A stretch of DNA of 64,000 bases from Frateuria_A sp051900425 (GTDB taxonomy: Bacteria; Pseudomonadota; Gammaproteobacteria; Xanthomonadales; Rhodanobacteraceae). Positions 53,354 to 61,845 of the stretch are shown here, one piece after another; position 1 is the stretch's first letter, and every line of letters begins with the position of its first letter. Location of the stretch: the NCBI RefSeq assembly GCF_051900425.1, contig NZ_JBHZGK010000005.1:248001-312000 (forward strand). Direction: 5' to 3'. The notes under the pieces are model-generated. The model saw only the letters and a program-made list of their open reading frames with translations, was not told the DNA's origin and did no database searches. Both the position numbers and the translations under genes were made by a program.

Positions 53354-54151
53354 TCAGCCGCCGGCCGGCAGCCAGAGCAGCAAGGCGACGCCCAGCCCGA
53401 TGCGGTAGACCGCGAACGGCGTGAAGCGGTGCGTGCGGATGTAGCCCAGCAGCCACTTCACGGCCGCAAAGGCGACGACCGCCGACACCACGAAACCGAC
53501 GATCAGCGCGCTCCAGTCCTCGTGCGCGGCACCGCCGTTCTTGACCACCTTGAGCAGCTCGTAGCCCGTCGCCGCGTACATCGTCGGGATGCCGACCAGG
53601 AAGGCGAACTCGGTGGCGGCGGCCCGATTGCTGGTGCCGGCCAGCAGCGCGGCGAAGATCGTCGCGGCCGAGCGCGAGGTGCCGGGGAACACGCCGGCCA
53701 GCATCTGCGCGATACCGACCAGCACCGCCACCGTCCAGGTCACCTCGCGCCGGTCCGGCTGGCGTGCGGCCACGGCTTCGGCGCCGATCATCCAGAAGCC
53801 GCCGATGACCAGCGCCCAGGCGATCGGCGTCACCGTGTCGGGCAGCGTGAAGCCGAGCTTGACCGCGATGAAGCCGAGCACCGCGGTGATCAGGAACGCC
53901 ACCGTCAGCTTGGCCAGGTAGTCGCGATTGGCCGGGTCACGCCACTGGGTCAGCAGCTGCCACAGCCGCTTCCAGTAGATCAGCGTCACCGCCAGGATCG
54001 CGCCGGCCTGGATGCCGATGTTGAACAGGTCCGAACGCTGGCCCAGGCCGAGTTGCTCGGCGATCAGCAGGTGGCCGGTCGAGGAGATCGGCAGGAATTC
54101 GGTGATGCCCTCGATGATGCCGAGCAGGATGACGCGGATCAGGTCGCTCAC
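53354..54151 (-). CDS. uppP: Undecaprenyl-diphosphatase
   Basis: UppP (BacA) recycles the undecaprenyl carrier for peptidoglycan by removing a phosphate on the outer face of the inner membrane. The 265-aa, eight-helix protein has the two signature stretches GIIEGITEFLPISSTGHL and GVFPGTSRSAATI, with the catalytic Glu, His and Arg. The start is GTG at 54151. It is divergent from glnA. Confidence 0.95.
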   Translation of the reverse strand: MSDLIRVILLGIIEGITEFLPISSTGHLLIAEQLGLGQRSDLFNIGIQAGAILAVTLIYWKRLWQLLTQWRDPANRDYLAKLTVAFLITAVLGFIAVKLGFTLPDTVTPIAWALVIGGFWMIGAEAVAARQPDRREVTWTVAVLVGIAQMLAGVFPGTSRSAATIFAALLAGTSNRAAATEFAFLVGIPTMYAATGYELLKVVKNGGAAHEDWSALIVGFVVSAVVAFAAVKWLLGYIRTHRFTPFAVYRIGLGVALLLWLPAGG

Positions 54152-54223
54152 TAAGGGCCCTCCGGCACTTCGCTAAAGCGGCATAGCTTACGGGGAAGCG
54201 GGCACGGCGGCGTGAGGCTGGGT

Positions 54224-54240
54224 TGCGCCAAATTGGTGCA
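54224..54240 (+). promoter_or_regulatory. NtrC-type enhancer site upstream of glnA
   Basis: TGCGCCA-AAT-TGGTGCA matches the NtrC consensus TGCACCA-N3-TGGTGCA with one arm mismatch. A half-site GGTGCA (54257-54262) lies two helical turns further on. The site centre is about 152 bases upstream of the start predicted from the sigma-54 promoter, a normal enhancer distance. Confidence 0.75.
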
Positions 54241-54271
54241 TGGCCGACGCGACAAAGGTGCAATGGGCCCT

Positions 54272-54345
54272 GTAGGAGCGCACCGGTGCGCGACCGCCAT
54301 CCTGCTCCGGAGCGCCATGGCGGTCGCGCACCGGTGCGCTCCTAC
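54272..54345. repeat. Family A palindromic repeat doublet between enhancer and promoter of glnA
   Basis: GTAGGAGCGCACCGGTGCGC and its inverted copy flank CGACCGCCATCCTGCTCCGG-type loop sequence. It fills most of the space between the NtrC site and the -24/-12 promoter. Confidence 0.87.
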
Positions 54346-54357
54346 AGGGATCAAGGC

Positions 54358-54373
54358 TGGCACGGGCATTGCA
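54358..54373 (+). promoter_or_regulatory. Sigma-54 promoter of glnA
   Basis: TGGCACGGGCATTGCA matches the -24/-12 consensus TGGCACG-N4-TTGCA without a mismatch. The GG and GC doublets are 12 bases apart. Predicted transcription start is near 54384, 27 bases before the ATG. Confidence 0.92.
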
Positions 54374-54410
54374 ACGGCGCCCGCATCCTTTCCCGCTCCG
54401 AGGCTTGCCC

Positions 54411-55820
54411 ATGACTGCCCAGAAAGTGCTCGACCTGATCGCCGAACACGACGTCGAGTTCGTCGACCTGCGTTTCGCCGACATGCTCGGCAAGCACCAC
54501 CACGTCACCTTCCCGGCGCACGCCATCGACGAGTCGACCTTCGAGGACGGCAAGATGTTCGACGGCTCGTCGATCCCGGGCTGGAAGGGCATCAACGAGT
54601 CGGACATGGTGCTGCTGCCCGACCCGGACACCGCGCATCTGGACCCGTTCTCGGCGCACACCCAGCTGATCCTGCACTGCGACGTGCTCGAGCCGTCGAC
54701 CATGCAGGCCTACGGCCGCGACCCGCGCTCGATCGCCAAGCGCGGCGAGGCGTTCCTGAAGTCCACCGGCATCGCCGACACCGCCTTCTTCGGTCCCGAG
54801 CCGGAGTTCTTCATCTTCGACTCGGTGCGCTGGCAGAACGACATGGGCCGCGTGTTCTACGAGATCGGTTCCGAAGAGGCCGCCTGGAGCTCGCGCTACA
54901 AGTACGACGGCCAGAACAACGGCCACCGCCCGGGCGTGAAGGGCGGCTACTTCCCGGTCGCGCCGGTGGACTCGCTGGGCGACCTGCGCGCGGACATGTG
55001 CAAGGTGCTCGAGTCGCTCGGCCAGGTGGTCGAAGTGCACCACCATGAAGTGGCCAACGCGGGCCAGTGCGAGATCGGCGTCAAGTTCAACACGCTGGTG
55101 AAGAAGGCCGACGAGCTGATGACGATGAAGTACGTCATCAAGAACGTGGCGCACCAGAACGGCAAGACCGTGACCTTCATGCCCAAGCCGCTGGTGGGCG
55201 ACAACGGCTCGGGCATGCACGTGCACCAGTCGCTGGCCAAGGACGGGCAGAATCTGTTCGCCGGCGAACTCTATGGCGGCCTGTCGCAGATGGCGCTGTG
55301 GTACATCGGCGGCATCTTCAAGCACGCCAAGGCGATCAACGCGTTCGCCAACTCGACCACCAACAGCTACAAGCGGCTGGTGCCGGGCTTCGAGGCGCCG
55401 GTGATGCTGGCCTACTCGGCGCGCAACCGCTCGGCGAGCTGCCGCATCCCGTACGTGTCCAGCCCGAAGGGCCGCCGCATCGAGGTGCGCTTCCCCGACC
55501 CGATGAACTCCGGCTACCTGGTGTTCACCGCGCTGATGATGGCCGGCCTGGACGGCATCATCAACAAGATCGATCCGGGCGCGCCGGCGGACAAGGACCT
55601 CTACGACCTGCCGCCGGAAGAAGAGAAGAACATCCCGCAGGTGTGCGCGAGCCTGGACGAAGCGCTCAACGCGCTGGACAAGGACCGTGAGTTCCTCAAG
55701 GCCGGCGGCGTGTTCACCGACGACTTCATCGACGCCTACATCGAGCTGAAGATGAAGGAAGTGACTGCCTACCGCGCCAGCACGCACCCGCTGGAGTTCC
55801 AGATGTACTACGCGATCTGA
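54411..55820 (+). CDS. glnA: Glutamine synthetase type I
   Basis: GlnA makes glutamine from glutamate, ammonia and ATP, and is the main ammonia-assimilation enzyme. The 469-aa protein has MFDGSSIPGWKGI, the metal-binding FGPEPEFFIFD, GDNGSGMHVHQS and NRSASCRIP. Tyr398 in DLYDLPPEE is the adenylylation site of GSI-beta enzymes, so GlnE control is expected. The ATG at 54411 is chosen over a 14-residue upstream extension that overlaps the promoter start. Regulation by NtrC/sigma-54 is visible upstream. Confidence 0.98.
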   Translation: MTAQKVLDLIAEHDVEFVDLRFADMLGKHHHVTFPAHAIDESTFEDGKMFDGSSIPGWKGINESDMVLLPDPDTAHLDPFSAHTQLILHCDVLEPSTMQAYGRDPRSIAKRGEAFLKSTGIADTAFFGPEPEFFIFDSVRWQNDMGRVFYEIGSEEAAWSSRYKYDGQNNGHRPGVKGGYFPVAPVDSLGDLRADMCKVLESLGQVVEVHHHEVANAGQCEIGVKFNTLVKKADELMTMKYVIKNVAHQNGKTVTFMPKPLVGDNGSGMHVHQSLAKDGQNLFAGELYGGLSQMALWYIGGIFKHAKAINAFANSTTNSYKRLVPGFEAPVMLAYSARNRSASCRIPYVSSPKGRRIEVRFPDPMNSGYLVFTALMMAGLDGIINKIDPGAPADKDLYDLPPEEEKNIPQVCASLDEALNALDKDREFLKAGGVFTDDFIDAYIELKMKEVTAYRASTHPLEFQMYYAI

Positions 55821-55843
55821 CCGCAGCAACAGGGGTCGAGGGG

Positions 55844-55870
55844 ACGGGCGCTTCGGCGCCCGTTTCTTTT
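55844..55870 (+). terminator. Intrinsic terminator of glnA
   Basis: ACGGGCGC and GCGCCCGT (55844-55851, 55856-55863) close a TTCG tetraloop and are followed by TTTCTTTT. It lies between convergent glnA and the DUF2235 gene. Confidence 0.9.
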
Positions 55871-55890
55871 GGAGTGGCTTTGCGACACGT

Positions 55891-57402
55891 TCAGGGCCGC
55901 TCGACCACCAGCGCCACGCTGCCGTGATTGTTGGCGTAGGCCTGCCAGGCGTCGTTGGCGTAGGCGTAGAAGTAGCCGCTGGCGCCCGGGGTGAAGCGGC
56001 AGCCCGCGCCGATCACGAAAGTCTCGCCGCGCTCGTCGCCTTCGCCGTTGGCCACGAAGCCGATCAATGCGCACCACGGCGCGGACTCGAGGCGACGAGT
56101 GAACCAGAAATCGCTGTCGCCATGGCTGGCGGTGTTGAACGCGTGTTCCACCGAGCCCAGCGCGGAAGCGGCCAGTCGCGCGATGTCGGAGGCATGGTGC
56201 CCGTCGACCTCGCCGCCGGCGGGGGAGAACTTGGCGCCCGCGTCGAGCCATTCGCCCGAGGCGGTGAAGCGGTAGGTGACGCCGGCCTCCAGGTACAGAC
56301 CGGTGATGTTCCAGTGGGTCGAGGCGAACACGTCCAGCGTCGTCCGCTCGCCGCCGGCGAGCCCGCGGGTGGGCCAGTAGTCGCCCTGCGCGAGCGGCGG
56401 GTCGGCCTGTCGCGCGAGCGCACTGGGATGCAGCAGGCCGGCCAGCACGCTGGTCCTGGCCACCTGCGCCACCGCGCGCGGCTGGTTGCGGCCGAGTTTG
56501 AACAGGCCCTGCCGCGAGTCGTGCAACACGGCTTGCGGATCGGGGCGAAGCTGCGCGCGCGTGTTCTCGCGCAAGCGCAGCCCGCAGGCGGCGGCCTCGT
56601 CGAGCATCCACGCCAGTGCAATGTCGGACAACCCGGCCTGTGCGTAGCCCCCGCCGACGTCGCCGTGCACACCGGGAAACCACACCTGGTGCACCCGGTC
56701 AGGACGGCGGATGTGGGTCCACAGGGTCGGCAGGAAATCCGCCCGGCGCTCGTCCATCGCCACGGCATGGCGGGCGTTGGCGATCATCAGGCTGATGCGG
56801 GTGTCGTGGAACTGGTAGCGGCGCGGATCGCCGATGAAGCGCAGCACCGACAGCTCCAGCGGAATGCCCAGCGCACCGACCGTGTCCCACACGCCCATGA
56901 AGTGCATGCCGATGGTGCCAGCCGTGGGCTGCCCGGGCGGCACGCCGTGGAAGGCCCAGCCACCGGCGTTGGCGAACGGCTTGCCGGCGCGGTAGGCCTC
57001 GAACACCTGTTGCACGCGCGACCACACGTCGGCCGGTGCCAGCGCCGGGTCGGACAGGTCCAGCAGGCCGCTGTGCGCGAGCAGCCCGCCCAGGCTGCGC
57101 ACGGTGTAGGCACCGCGGCTGAAGCCGAACAGGAAGATGCGGTCGCCCGGCTGGTAACGCACGGCCAGCCACTGGTAGGCGCTCATGATGTTGCGCTCCA
57201 GCCCGGCGCCGGTGCCGCCACCGACCACCCGGTCCAGCCAGCCGCCGTTGGTGCCCACCCCGGGGTGGTAGTAGGCCAGCTGCCGCTCGTCCTTCACGGC
57301 GGCGTTGTAGAGCTTGGCCACGTTGGTGGGCGCGGGCAGGCCCTGGTCGGTGTGCTCCAGGGTGTTCCAGGTGCCGTCGCAGCAGACGATCAGTTGGGTC
57401 AT
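55891..57402 (-). CDS. DUF2235 (Tle1-like) alpha/beta hydrolase with C-terminal beta domain
   Basis: A 503-aa protein. Residues 1-330 are the DUF2235 hydrolase: LIVCCDGTWNT start, nucleophile elbow GFSRGAYT (Ser95), VWDTVGALG, and PGVHGDVGGGY with the catalytic His. Tle1 members are type VI phospholipase effectors. The last 150 residues form a beta-rich domain (YLEAGVTYRFTASGEWLDAG to YANNHGSVALVV) that looks like a PA-IL/LecA-like carbohydrate-binding fold. No VgrG, PAAR or immunity gene is adjacent, and no signal peptide is seen, so an effector role is open. Confidence 0.82.
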   Translation of the reverse strand: MTQLIVCCDGTWNTLEHTDQGLPAPTNVAKLYNAAVKDERQLAYYHPGVGTNGGWLDRVVGGGTGAGLERNIMSAYQWLAVRYQPGDRIFLFGFSRGAYTVRSLGGLLAHSGLLDLSDPALAPADVWSRVQQVFEAYRAGKPFANAGGWAFHGVPPGQPTAGTIGMHFMGVWDTVGALGIPLELSVLRFIGDPRRYQFHDTRISLMIANARHAVAMDERRADFLPTLWTHIRRPDRVHQVWFPGVHGDVGGGYAQAGLSDIALAWMLDEAAACGLRLRENTRAQLRPDPQAVLHDSRQGLFKLGRNQPRAVAQVARTSVLAGLLHPSALARQADPPLAQGDYWPTRGLAGGERTTLDVFASTHWNITGLYLEAGVTYRFTASGEWLDAGAKFSPAGGEVDGHHASDIARLAASALGSVEHAFNTASHGDSDFWFTRRLESAPWCALIGFVANGEGDERGETFVIGAGCRFTPGASGYFYAYANDAWQAYANNHGSVALVVERP

Positions 57403-57535
57403 GGCCGTGTCCTCCCCGGTTGCCCATGGCCGACCCTACGCGCGCGCTGGTGGCCGAACCGTGCAGCGCGGCCTGCATCCGCGCCGCCGGTCGCCAGGTA
57501 CCTGGCCGGACGGCGACGGGCCGGGGGAGGCTTGG

Positions 57536-57938
57536 ATGGACAGGCAAAAGCGATGGCGGTGGATGGCAGGCATGCTCGCGATGGCGACGGCCGCGGCGGC
57601 ACAGACGATCCCGACCCATGACGGGCAGGGCCGGCTGGTCGACGGTCAGGGGCGCGCGTTGTACGTCTACGACGCCGATGCCGTGCCCGGGCAAAGCGCC
57701 TGCGGGGGGCCGTGCGCCGCGGTCTGGCCGCCGCTGGAGGCGCCGCCGCGGCGTCGTCACCGCGGGGTTCGGCCGGATCGTGCGCGCCGACGGCCGCCGC
57801 CCGTGGGTCTGGCAGGGCCGCCCACTCTACCGCGATGCCGGCGATGCGCCGCCGGGGGACGCGCGTGGCGATGGTCCCAACGGCACCTGGCACCGGGCGG
57901 TCGAGGCGGCTGCATCCGCACAGGCCACCCATCCGTAA
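57536..57938 (+). pseudogene. COG4315-type secreted lipoprotein-repeat protein, frameshifted
   Basis: A signal-peptide start (MDRQKRWRWMAGMLAMATAA) is followed by one COG4315 repeat half (GRALYVYDADAVPGQSACGG, then CAAVWPPLEAP). The second half (FGRIVRADGRRPWVWQGRPL, then GDGPNGTWHRAVEAA) is in the next frame. The frame changes within the GC-rich run at about 57740-57752; one extra base or two missing bases would explain it. In the first frame the ORF instead runs on into the DUF3034 gene. Either a recent pseudogene or a sequencing error. Confidence 0.75.
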
Positions 57939-57985
57939 CGCCATCCGGGGGCGCGCTTGGGGCGCGCCCCAGACAGGGAGACACC

Positions 57986-58882
57986 ATGCACAAGCAACGG
58001 GGATACCGGGCAACGCTGCTCGGCGCGCTTCTCATTGCCGCGACGGCGCCGGGCCTGGCGATGGCCGACGATGCCGGCGCCGGCACCAGCGGCAAGCTGC
58101 TGCTCACCGGCGGCGTGAGCCAGGTCGAGGGCGCCGCCGGTGGCGGGCTTACGCCGTGGGCGGTGATCGGCGGCTACGGCACGCGTGACCAGATCGGCGC
58201 GAACGCCTTCTACACGCGGGTGAACCTGCCCGACTACCACCTTGACGACGCCGGCGTGATGGTCGGCTTCTACAACCGCGTCGAGCTTTCCTACGCGCAG
58301 CAGCGCTTCAACACCGAGGACGTCGGTGCGGCGCTCGGCCTGGGCCGCGGCTTCACCTTCCGCCAGGACGTGGTCGGCGTGAAGGTGCGCCTGTTCGGCG
58401 ATGCGGTGCTGGAACAGGACAGCTGGCTGCCGCAGGTTTCCATCGGCGCGCAGTACAAGAAGAACAACCAGGACGCGATCGTGAAGTTCGTCGGTGCCAC
58501 CCGCTCGCAGGGCACCGACTACTACATCGACGCGACCAAGCTGTTCCTCGCCCAGAGCCTGCTGGTCAACGCCACCGTGCGTTTCACCAAGGCTAACCAG
58601 ATCGGCATCCTCGGTTTCGGCGGCGACCGGCACGACGGTTACCAGGCGGAACTGGAAACCTCGGTCGCCTACCTGCTCACCCGCCAGTGGGCCATCGGCG
58701 CCGAGTACCGCATGAAGCCGGACAACCTCGGCATCGCGAAGGAGGACGACTGGTACGACGCCTTCGTCGCCTGGGCACCGACCAAGCACGTGTCGGTGAC
58801 CCTTGCCTATGCCGACCTCGGCAACATCGTGATCAAGGACCGCCAGCGCGGCCTCTACGCCTCCGTCCAGCTCGGCTTCTGA
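57986..58882 (+). CDS. DUF3034-family outer-membrane-barrel-like protein
   Basis: A 298-aa exported protein (signal peptide to about residue 24, GLAMA) with alternating beta-strand pattern and an aromatic-ended last strand LYASVQLGF, as in outer-membrane barrels. It matches the DUF3034 pattern (KLLLTGGVSQVEGAAGGGL, GYGTRDQIGANAFY). The family is uncharacterised. It precedes an exported globin by 14 bases, so a joint role is likely. AGGGAG lies before the ATG. Confidence 0.82.
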   Translation: MHKQRGYRATLLGALLIAATAPGLAMADDAGAGTSGKLLLTGGVSQVEGAAGGGLTPWAVIGGYGTRDQIGANAFYTRVNLPDYHLDDAGVMVGFYNRVELSYAQQRFNTEDVGAALGLGRGFTFRQDVVGVKVRLFGDAVLEQDSWLPQVSIGAQYKKNNQDAIVKFVGATRSQGTDYYIDATKLFLAQSLLVNATVRFTKANQIGILGFGGDRHDGYQAELETSVAYLLTRQWAIGAEYRMKPDNLGIAKEDDWYDAFVAWAPTKHVSVTLAYADLGNIVIKDRQRGLYASVQLGF

Positions 58883-58896
58883 CAAGGAACAACCTC

Positions 58897-59376
58897 ATGC
58901 TCAAGCAGTCGCTTCTTCCGTTGTTCCTGGCCGCCGGCCTCGCCGCCGGCGCGGCCCAGGCGCAGAGCGCCATGCCGCTGACCCATCCGGCCGCCGACCC
59001 GGCGCCGCGCGACCCGTCGCTCAAACCGGTGTTCGACCAGTTCGGCGGCAAGGCCGGGCTGGTCGCGCTGATGGACGATTTCATGGCCAACCTGATGGCC
59101 GACCCGCGCACGCGGCCGTTCTTCGAGCCGGTCGACCGCGAGCACGTCAAGGCCGAACTGGTCGACCAGTTCTGCGTGATCCTCGATGGCCCCTGCACCT
59201 ACACCGGCAAGAACATGGCGCAGGTGCACCGCGGCCTGGACATCCACCGCAGCCAGTTCAACGCGCTGGTGGAGGACCTGCAGAAGGCGATGGACAAGCA
59301 CGGCATCCCGTTCCGCGCACAGAACAAGCTGCTGGCCAGGCTGGCGCCGATGCACCGGGAGGTCGTGACCCAGTAG
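58897..59376 (+). CDS. Exported group 1 truncated haemoglobin
   Basis: A 159-aa globin with a signal peptide (about 1-22, AAQAQ), which is unusual because most truncated haemoglobins are cytoplasmic. The globin part begins FDQFGGKAGLVALMDDFMAN. The likely haem-ligand is His111 in AQVHRGLDIHRSQF. A Cys pair (Cys93, Cys100) could form a disulphide in the periplasm. It is the last gene of the lipoprotein-DUF3034-globin string and could bind oxygen, NO or peroxide in the periplasm. Confidence 0.86.
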   Translation: MLKQSLLPLFLAAGLAAGAAQAQSAMPLTHPAADPAPRDPSLKPVFDQFGGKAGLVALMDDFMANLMADPRTRPFFEPVDREHVKAELVDQFCVILDGPCTYTGKNMAQVHRGLDIHRSQFNALVEDLQKAMDKHGIPFRAQNKLLARLAPMHREVVTQ

Positions 59377-59390
59377 TCCGGCGGCTGCGT

Positions 59391-59424
59391 TGCACCAAGA
59401 GGGCGCAACGCCCATCATGGTGCA
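59391..59424 (+). promoter_or_regulatory. Two adjacent NtrC-like sites abutting the ntrB start codon
   Basis: TGCACCA-AGA-GGGCGCA at 59391-59407 (left arm perfect) is directly followed by a 17-mer ending TGGTGCA (59418-59424, right arm perfect). The second site ends at the base before the ntrB ATG, overlapping the ribosome-binding region, which suggests autorepression by NtrC. Confidence 0.6.
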
Positions 59425-60465
59425 ATGAACGAAGGCGACTGGCGCGCATGGGCGGAACAGGCGACGACCGGGCTCGGCCTGGTCGATGCCCGTTTGCACC
59501 TGGCCTGGCTCAACCCGGCGCTGGCCGAAGCGCTGGAGCTGGGCCCGCGACGCGCCATCGGCCAGCCGCTGGCGTCGCTGCTGGGCGAGCCGGCGGTGGC
59601 GTCCCAGGCAGCGCGGGCGCGCGACGAACAACGCACCGTGCAATGGCGCGACCTGCGCCTGGGCGCGCCGGAGCGGCGGCTCGACGTGTCGTTGCAGCCG
59701 CTCGATGCCGAACACCTGCTGCTGGAAGTGCACGTGCTCGCGCCCCCAGCCGCCGGGCACTCCCCGGTATCGGCCAGCCTGCGTGGCCTCGCGCACGAGG
59801 TGAAGAACCCGCTCGCCGGCCTGCGCGGCGCGGCGCAACTGTTGCAGCGGCGCGTCGGCGAGGCGGAGCTCAAGGCGCTGGCGGGCATGGTCATCGCCGA
59901 GGCCGACCGGCTGGCCGCGCTGGCCGATCGCCTGCTGCGTCCGGCCGGCGCGCCGCCGCAGGACGCGATCAACCTGCACGCGGTGCTGGAGCGGGTCGTC
60001 GCGCTGCTGGAGGCCGAGCCTTCGCCGCTGGCGATCCGCCAGGACTACGACCCCAGCCTGCCGGAGCTGCGCGGCGATGCCGATCGCCTGCAGCAATTGC
60101 TGCTCAACCTGGCGCGCAACGCGCGCGAAGCCGGCGCGCGCCATCTGATCCTGCGCACCCGCGCCGAACATGGGGTGCGGCTGGGCGAACGCGTGCTGCG
60201 CACCGCCCTGCGGCTGGACATGGTGGACGATGGCGCGGGCGTCCCCGCTGCCCTGCGCGACACGCTGTTCGAGCCGCTGGTGTCCGGTCGCGCCGACGGC
60301 ACCGGCCTGGGCCTGGCGATGGCGCGCGAGATCGCGCACGAACATGGCGGCGAGTTGCGCCACGCGGGCGGTCCGGGCGCCACCACCTTCACCCTGTGGC
60401 TGCCGCTGGAGCATGCATGGCCCGCGCACCCCTCCACGGTTGCGAGCGAGTCTCATGAGTCCTGA
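59425..60465 (+). CDS. ntrB: Nitrogen regulation sensor kinase NtrB (GlnL)
   Basis: A 346-aa soluble histidine kinase. It has an N-terminal PAS-like domain (WAEQATTGLGLVDARLHLAW), the H-box GLAHEVKNPLAGLRG (His124) typical of NtrB, and a HATPase end with GADGTGLGLAMAREIAHEHGG-type G-box residues (visible as GTGLGLAMARE). It phosphorylates or, with PII, dephosphorylates NtrC. It overlaps ntrC by 11 bases. NtrC-like sites lie right before its ATG. Confidence 0.94.
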   Translation: MNEGDWRAWAEQATTGLGLVDARLHLAWLNPALAEALELGPRRAIGQPLASLLGEPAVASQAARARDEQRTVQWRDLRLGAPERRLDVSLQPLDAEHLLLEVHVLAPPAAGHSPVSASLRGLAHEVKNPLAGLRGAAQLLQRRVGEAELKALAGMVIAEADRLAALADRLLRPAGAPPQDAINLHAVLERVVALLEAEPSPLAIRQDYDPSLPELRGDADRLQQLLLNLARNAREAGARHLILRTRAEHGVRLGERVLRTALRLDMVDDGAGVPAALRDTLFEPLVSGRADGTGLGLAMAREIAHEHGGELRHAGGPGATTFTLWLPLEHAWPAHPSTVASESHES

Positions 60466-61828
60466 GGTCTGGATCGTCGACGACGACCGCAGCATCCGCT
60501 ACGTGCTCGCCGAAGCGCTGCGCGAGGTGGGCCTGGCCGTGCGCGAATTCGGCGACGTGTCGGCGGTGCGCGCAGCACTGCGCGAGGCGCGCCCGGCCTT
60601 GCTGCTGACCGACGTGCGCATGCCCGGCGAGGACGGCCTGGAGCTGCTCGCCGAACTGCACGCGCAGGGCATCGGGCCGGTGATCGTGATGAGCGCCTTT
60701 ACCGACGTGGCCACCACGGCGGCCGCCTATCGCGCCGGCGCGGTCGACTACCTGGCCAAGCCGTTCGACCTCGATCACGCGGTCGAGGTGGCACGCCGCG
60801 CACTCGCCGAACAGCCGGCCGCACCGCCGCCCCCGACCGTCACGCCCACGCATGCGCTGTTCGGCGAGAGCGCGCCGATGCGGGAGGTGTTCCGGCTGAT
60901 CGGTCGCGTGGCAGCGAGCGACCTCAACGTGCTGGTGACCGGCGAGACCGGCACCGGCAAGGAACTGGTCGCGCGCGCGCTGCACGAGGAAAGCGCGCGC
61001 CGCGGCAAGCCGTTCGTCGCGCTCAATACCGCGGCCATCCCGAGCGAGCTGCTGGAGAGCGAACTGTTCGGGCACGAGGCCGGCGCCTTCACCGGCGCGG
61101 CGCGGCGCGTGGCCGGGCGTTTCGAGCAGGCCGAAGGCGGCACGCTGTTCCTGGACGAGATCGGCGACATGCCGCTGGCGCTGCAGACGCGCCTGCTGCG
61201 TGTGCTCGCCGGCGGCGAGTTCTACCGCGTCGGCGGGCGCGAGCTGATCCGCGGCAACGTGCGCATCGTGGCAGCCACCCATCAGGACCTCGACGCGCGG
61301 GTGGCGGCCGGGCAGTTCCGCGCGGACCTCAAGCACCGGCTGGACGTGGTGCGCATCGAACTGCCCCCGCTGCGTGCGCGCCGGCCCGACATCCCGCTGC
61401 TGGCCAGGCACTTCCTGGCCACGGCCGCGCAGGAGCTCAAGCTGCCGCCCAAGCGGTTCTCGCGCGCGGCGCTCAAGGCGCTGGAACAGCGCGACTTCCC
61501 GGGCAATGTGCGCGAGCTGGAGAACCTGTGCCGGCGGTTGGCGGTGATCGCACCCGGCGCGGAGATCCAGGCCGCCGAACTGGGCGCGGCGGCCGCGCCG
61601 ACCGCGGCCGGCGACTGGACCGGGGCCTTGCACGCGTGGGCCAGCGAAGCGCTTGCGCGCGGCGAAGCGGACATCCACGCGCGCGCCCGCGAGGCGCTCG
61701 ACCGTACGTTGCTGGAGGCGGCCTTGGCGGCGCACGGCGGGCATCGGCAGCATGCGGCGGCGGCGCTGGGGGTGGGGCGCAATACGCTGACGCGGAAGCT
61801 GGGGGCATCGCGCAAGCGCTCCCGGTAG
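60455..61828 (+). CDS. ntrC: Nitrogen regulation response regulator NtrC (GlnG)
   Basis: A 457-aa sigma-54 activator with an N-terminal receiver (Asp53 in LLLTDVRMPGEDG, Lys102), a central AAA+ domain (Walker A GETGTGKE at 163-170, the sigma-54-contacting GAFTGA at 210-215), and a Fis-type helix-turn-helix (HAAAALGVGRNTLTRKL). The start at 60455 lies inside the ntrB end. It should drive glnA through the -24/-12 promoter at 54358. Confidence 0.95.
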   Translation: MSPEVWIVDDDRSIRYVLAEALREVGLAVREFGDVSAVRAALREARPALLLTDVRMPGEDGLELLAELHAQGIGPVIVMSAFTDVATTAAAYRAGAVDYLAKPFDLDHAVEVARRALAEQPAAPPPPTVTPTHALFGESAPMREVFRLIGRVAASDLNVLVTGETGTGKELVARALHEESARRGKPFVALNTAAIPSELLESELFGHEAGAFTGAARRVAGRFEQAEGGTLFLDEIGDMPLALQTRLLRVLAGGEFYRVGGRELIRGNVRIVAATHQDLDARVAAGQFRADLKHRLDVVRIELPPLRARRPDIPLLARHFLATAAQELKLPPKRFSRAALKALEQRDFPGNVRELENLCRRLAVIAPGAEIQAAELGAAAAPTAAGDWTGALHAWASEALARGEADIHARAREALDRTLLEAALAAHGGHRQHAAAALGVGRNTLTRKLGASRKRSR

Positions 61829-61845
61829 GGGGTTCCGCGCAAGAG

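Noticed and set aside
55891..57402. Type VI secretion effector-immunity locus
   Set aside because: No VgrG, PAAR, Hcp or immunity-like gene flanks the DUF2235 gene, so only the hydrolase family is called.
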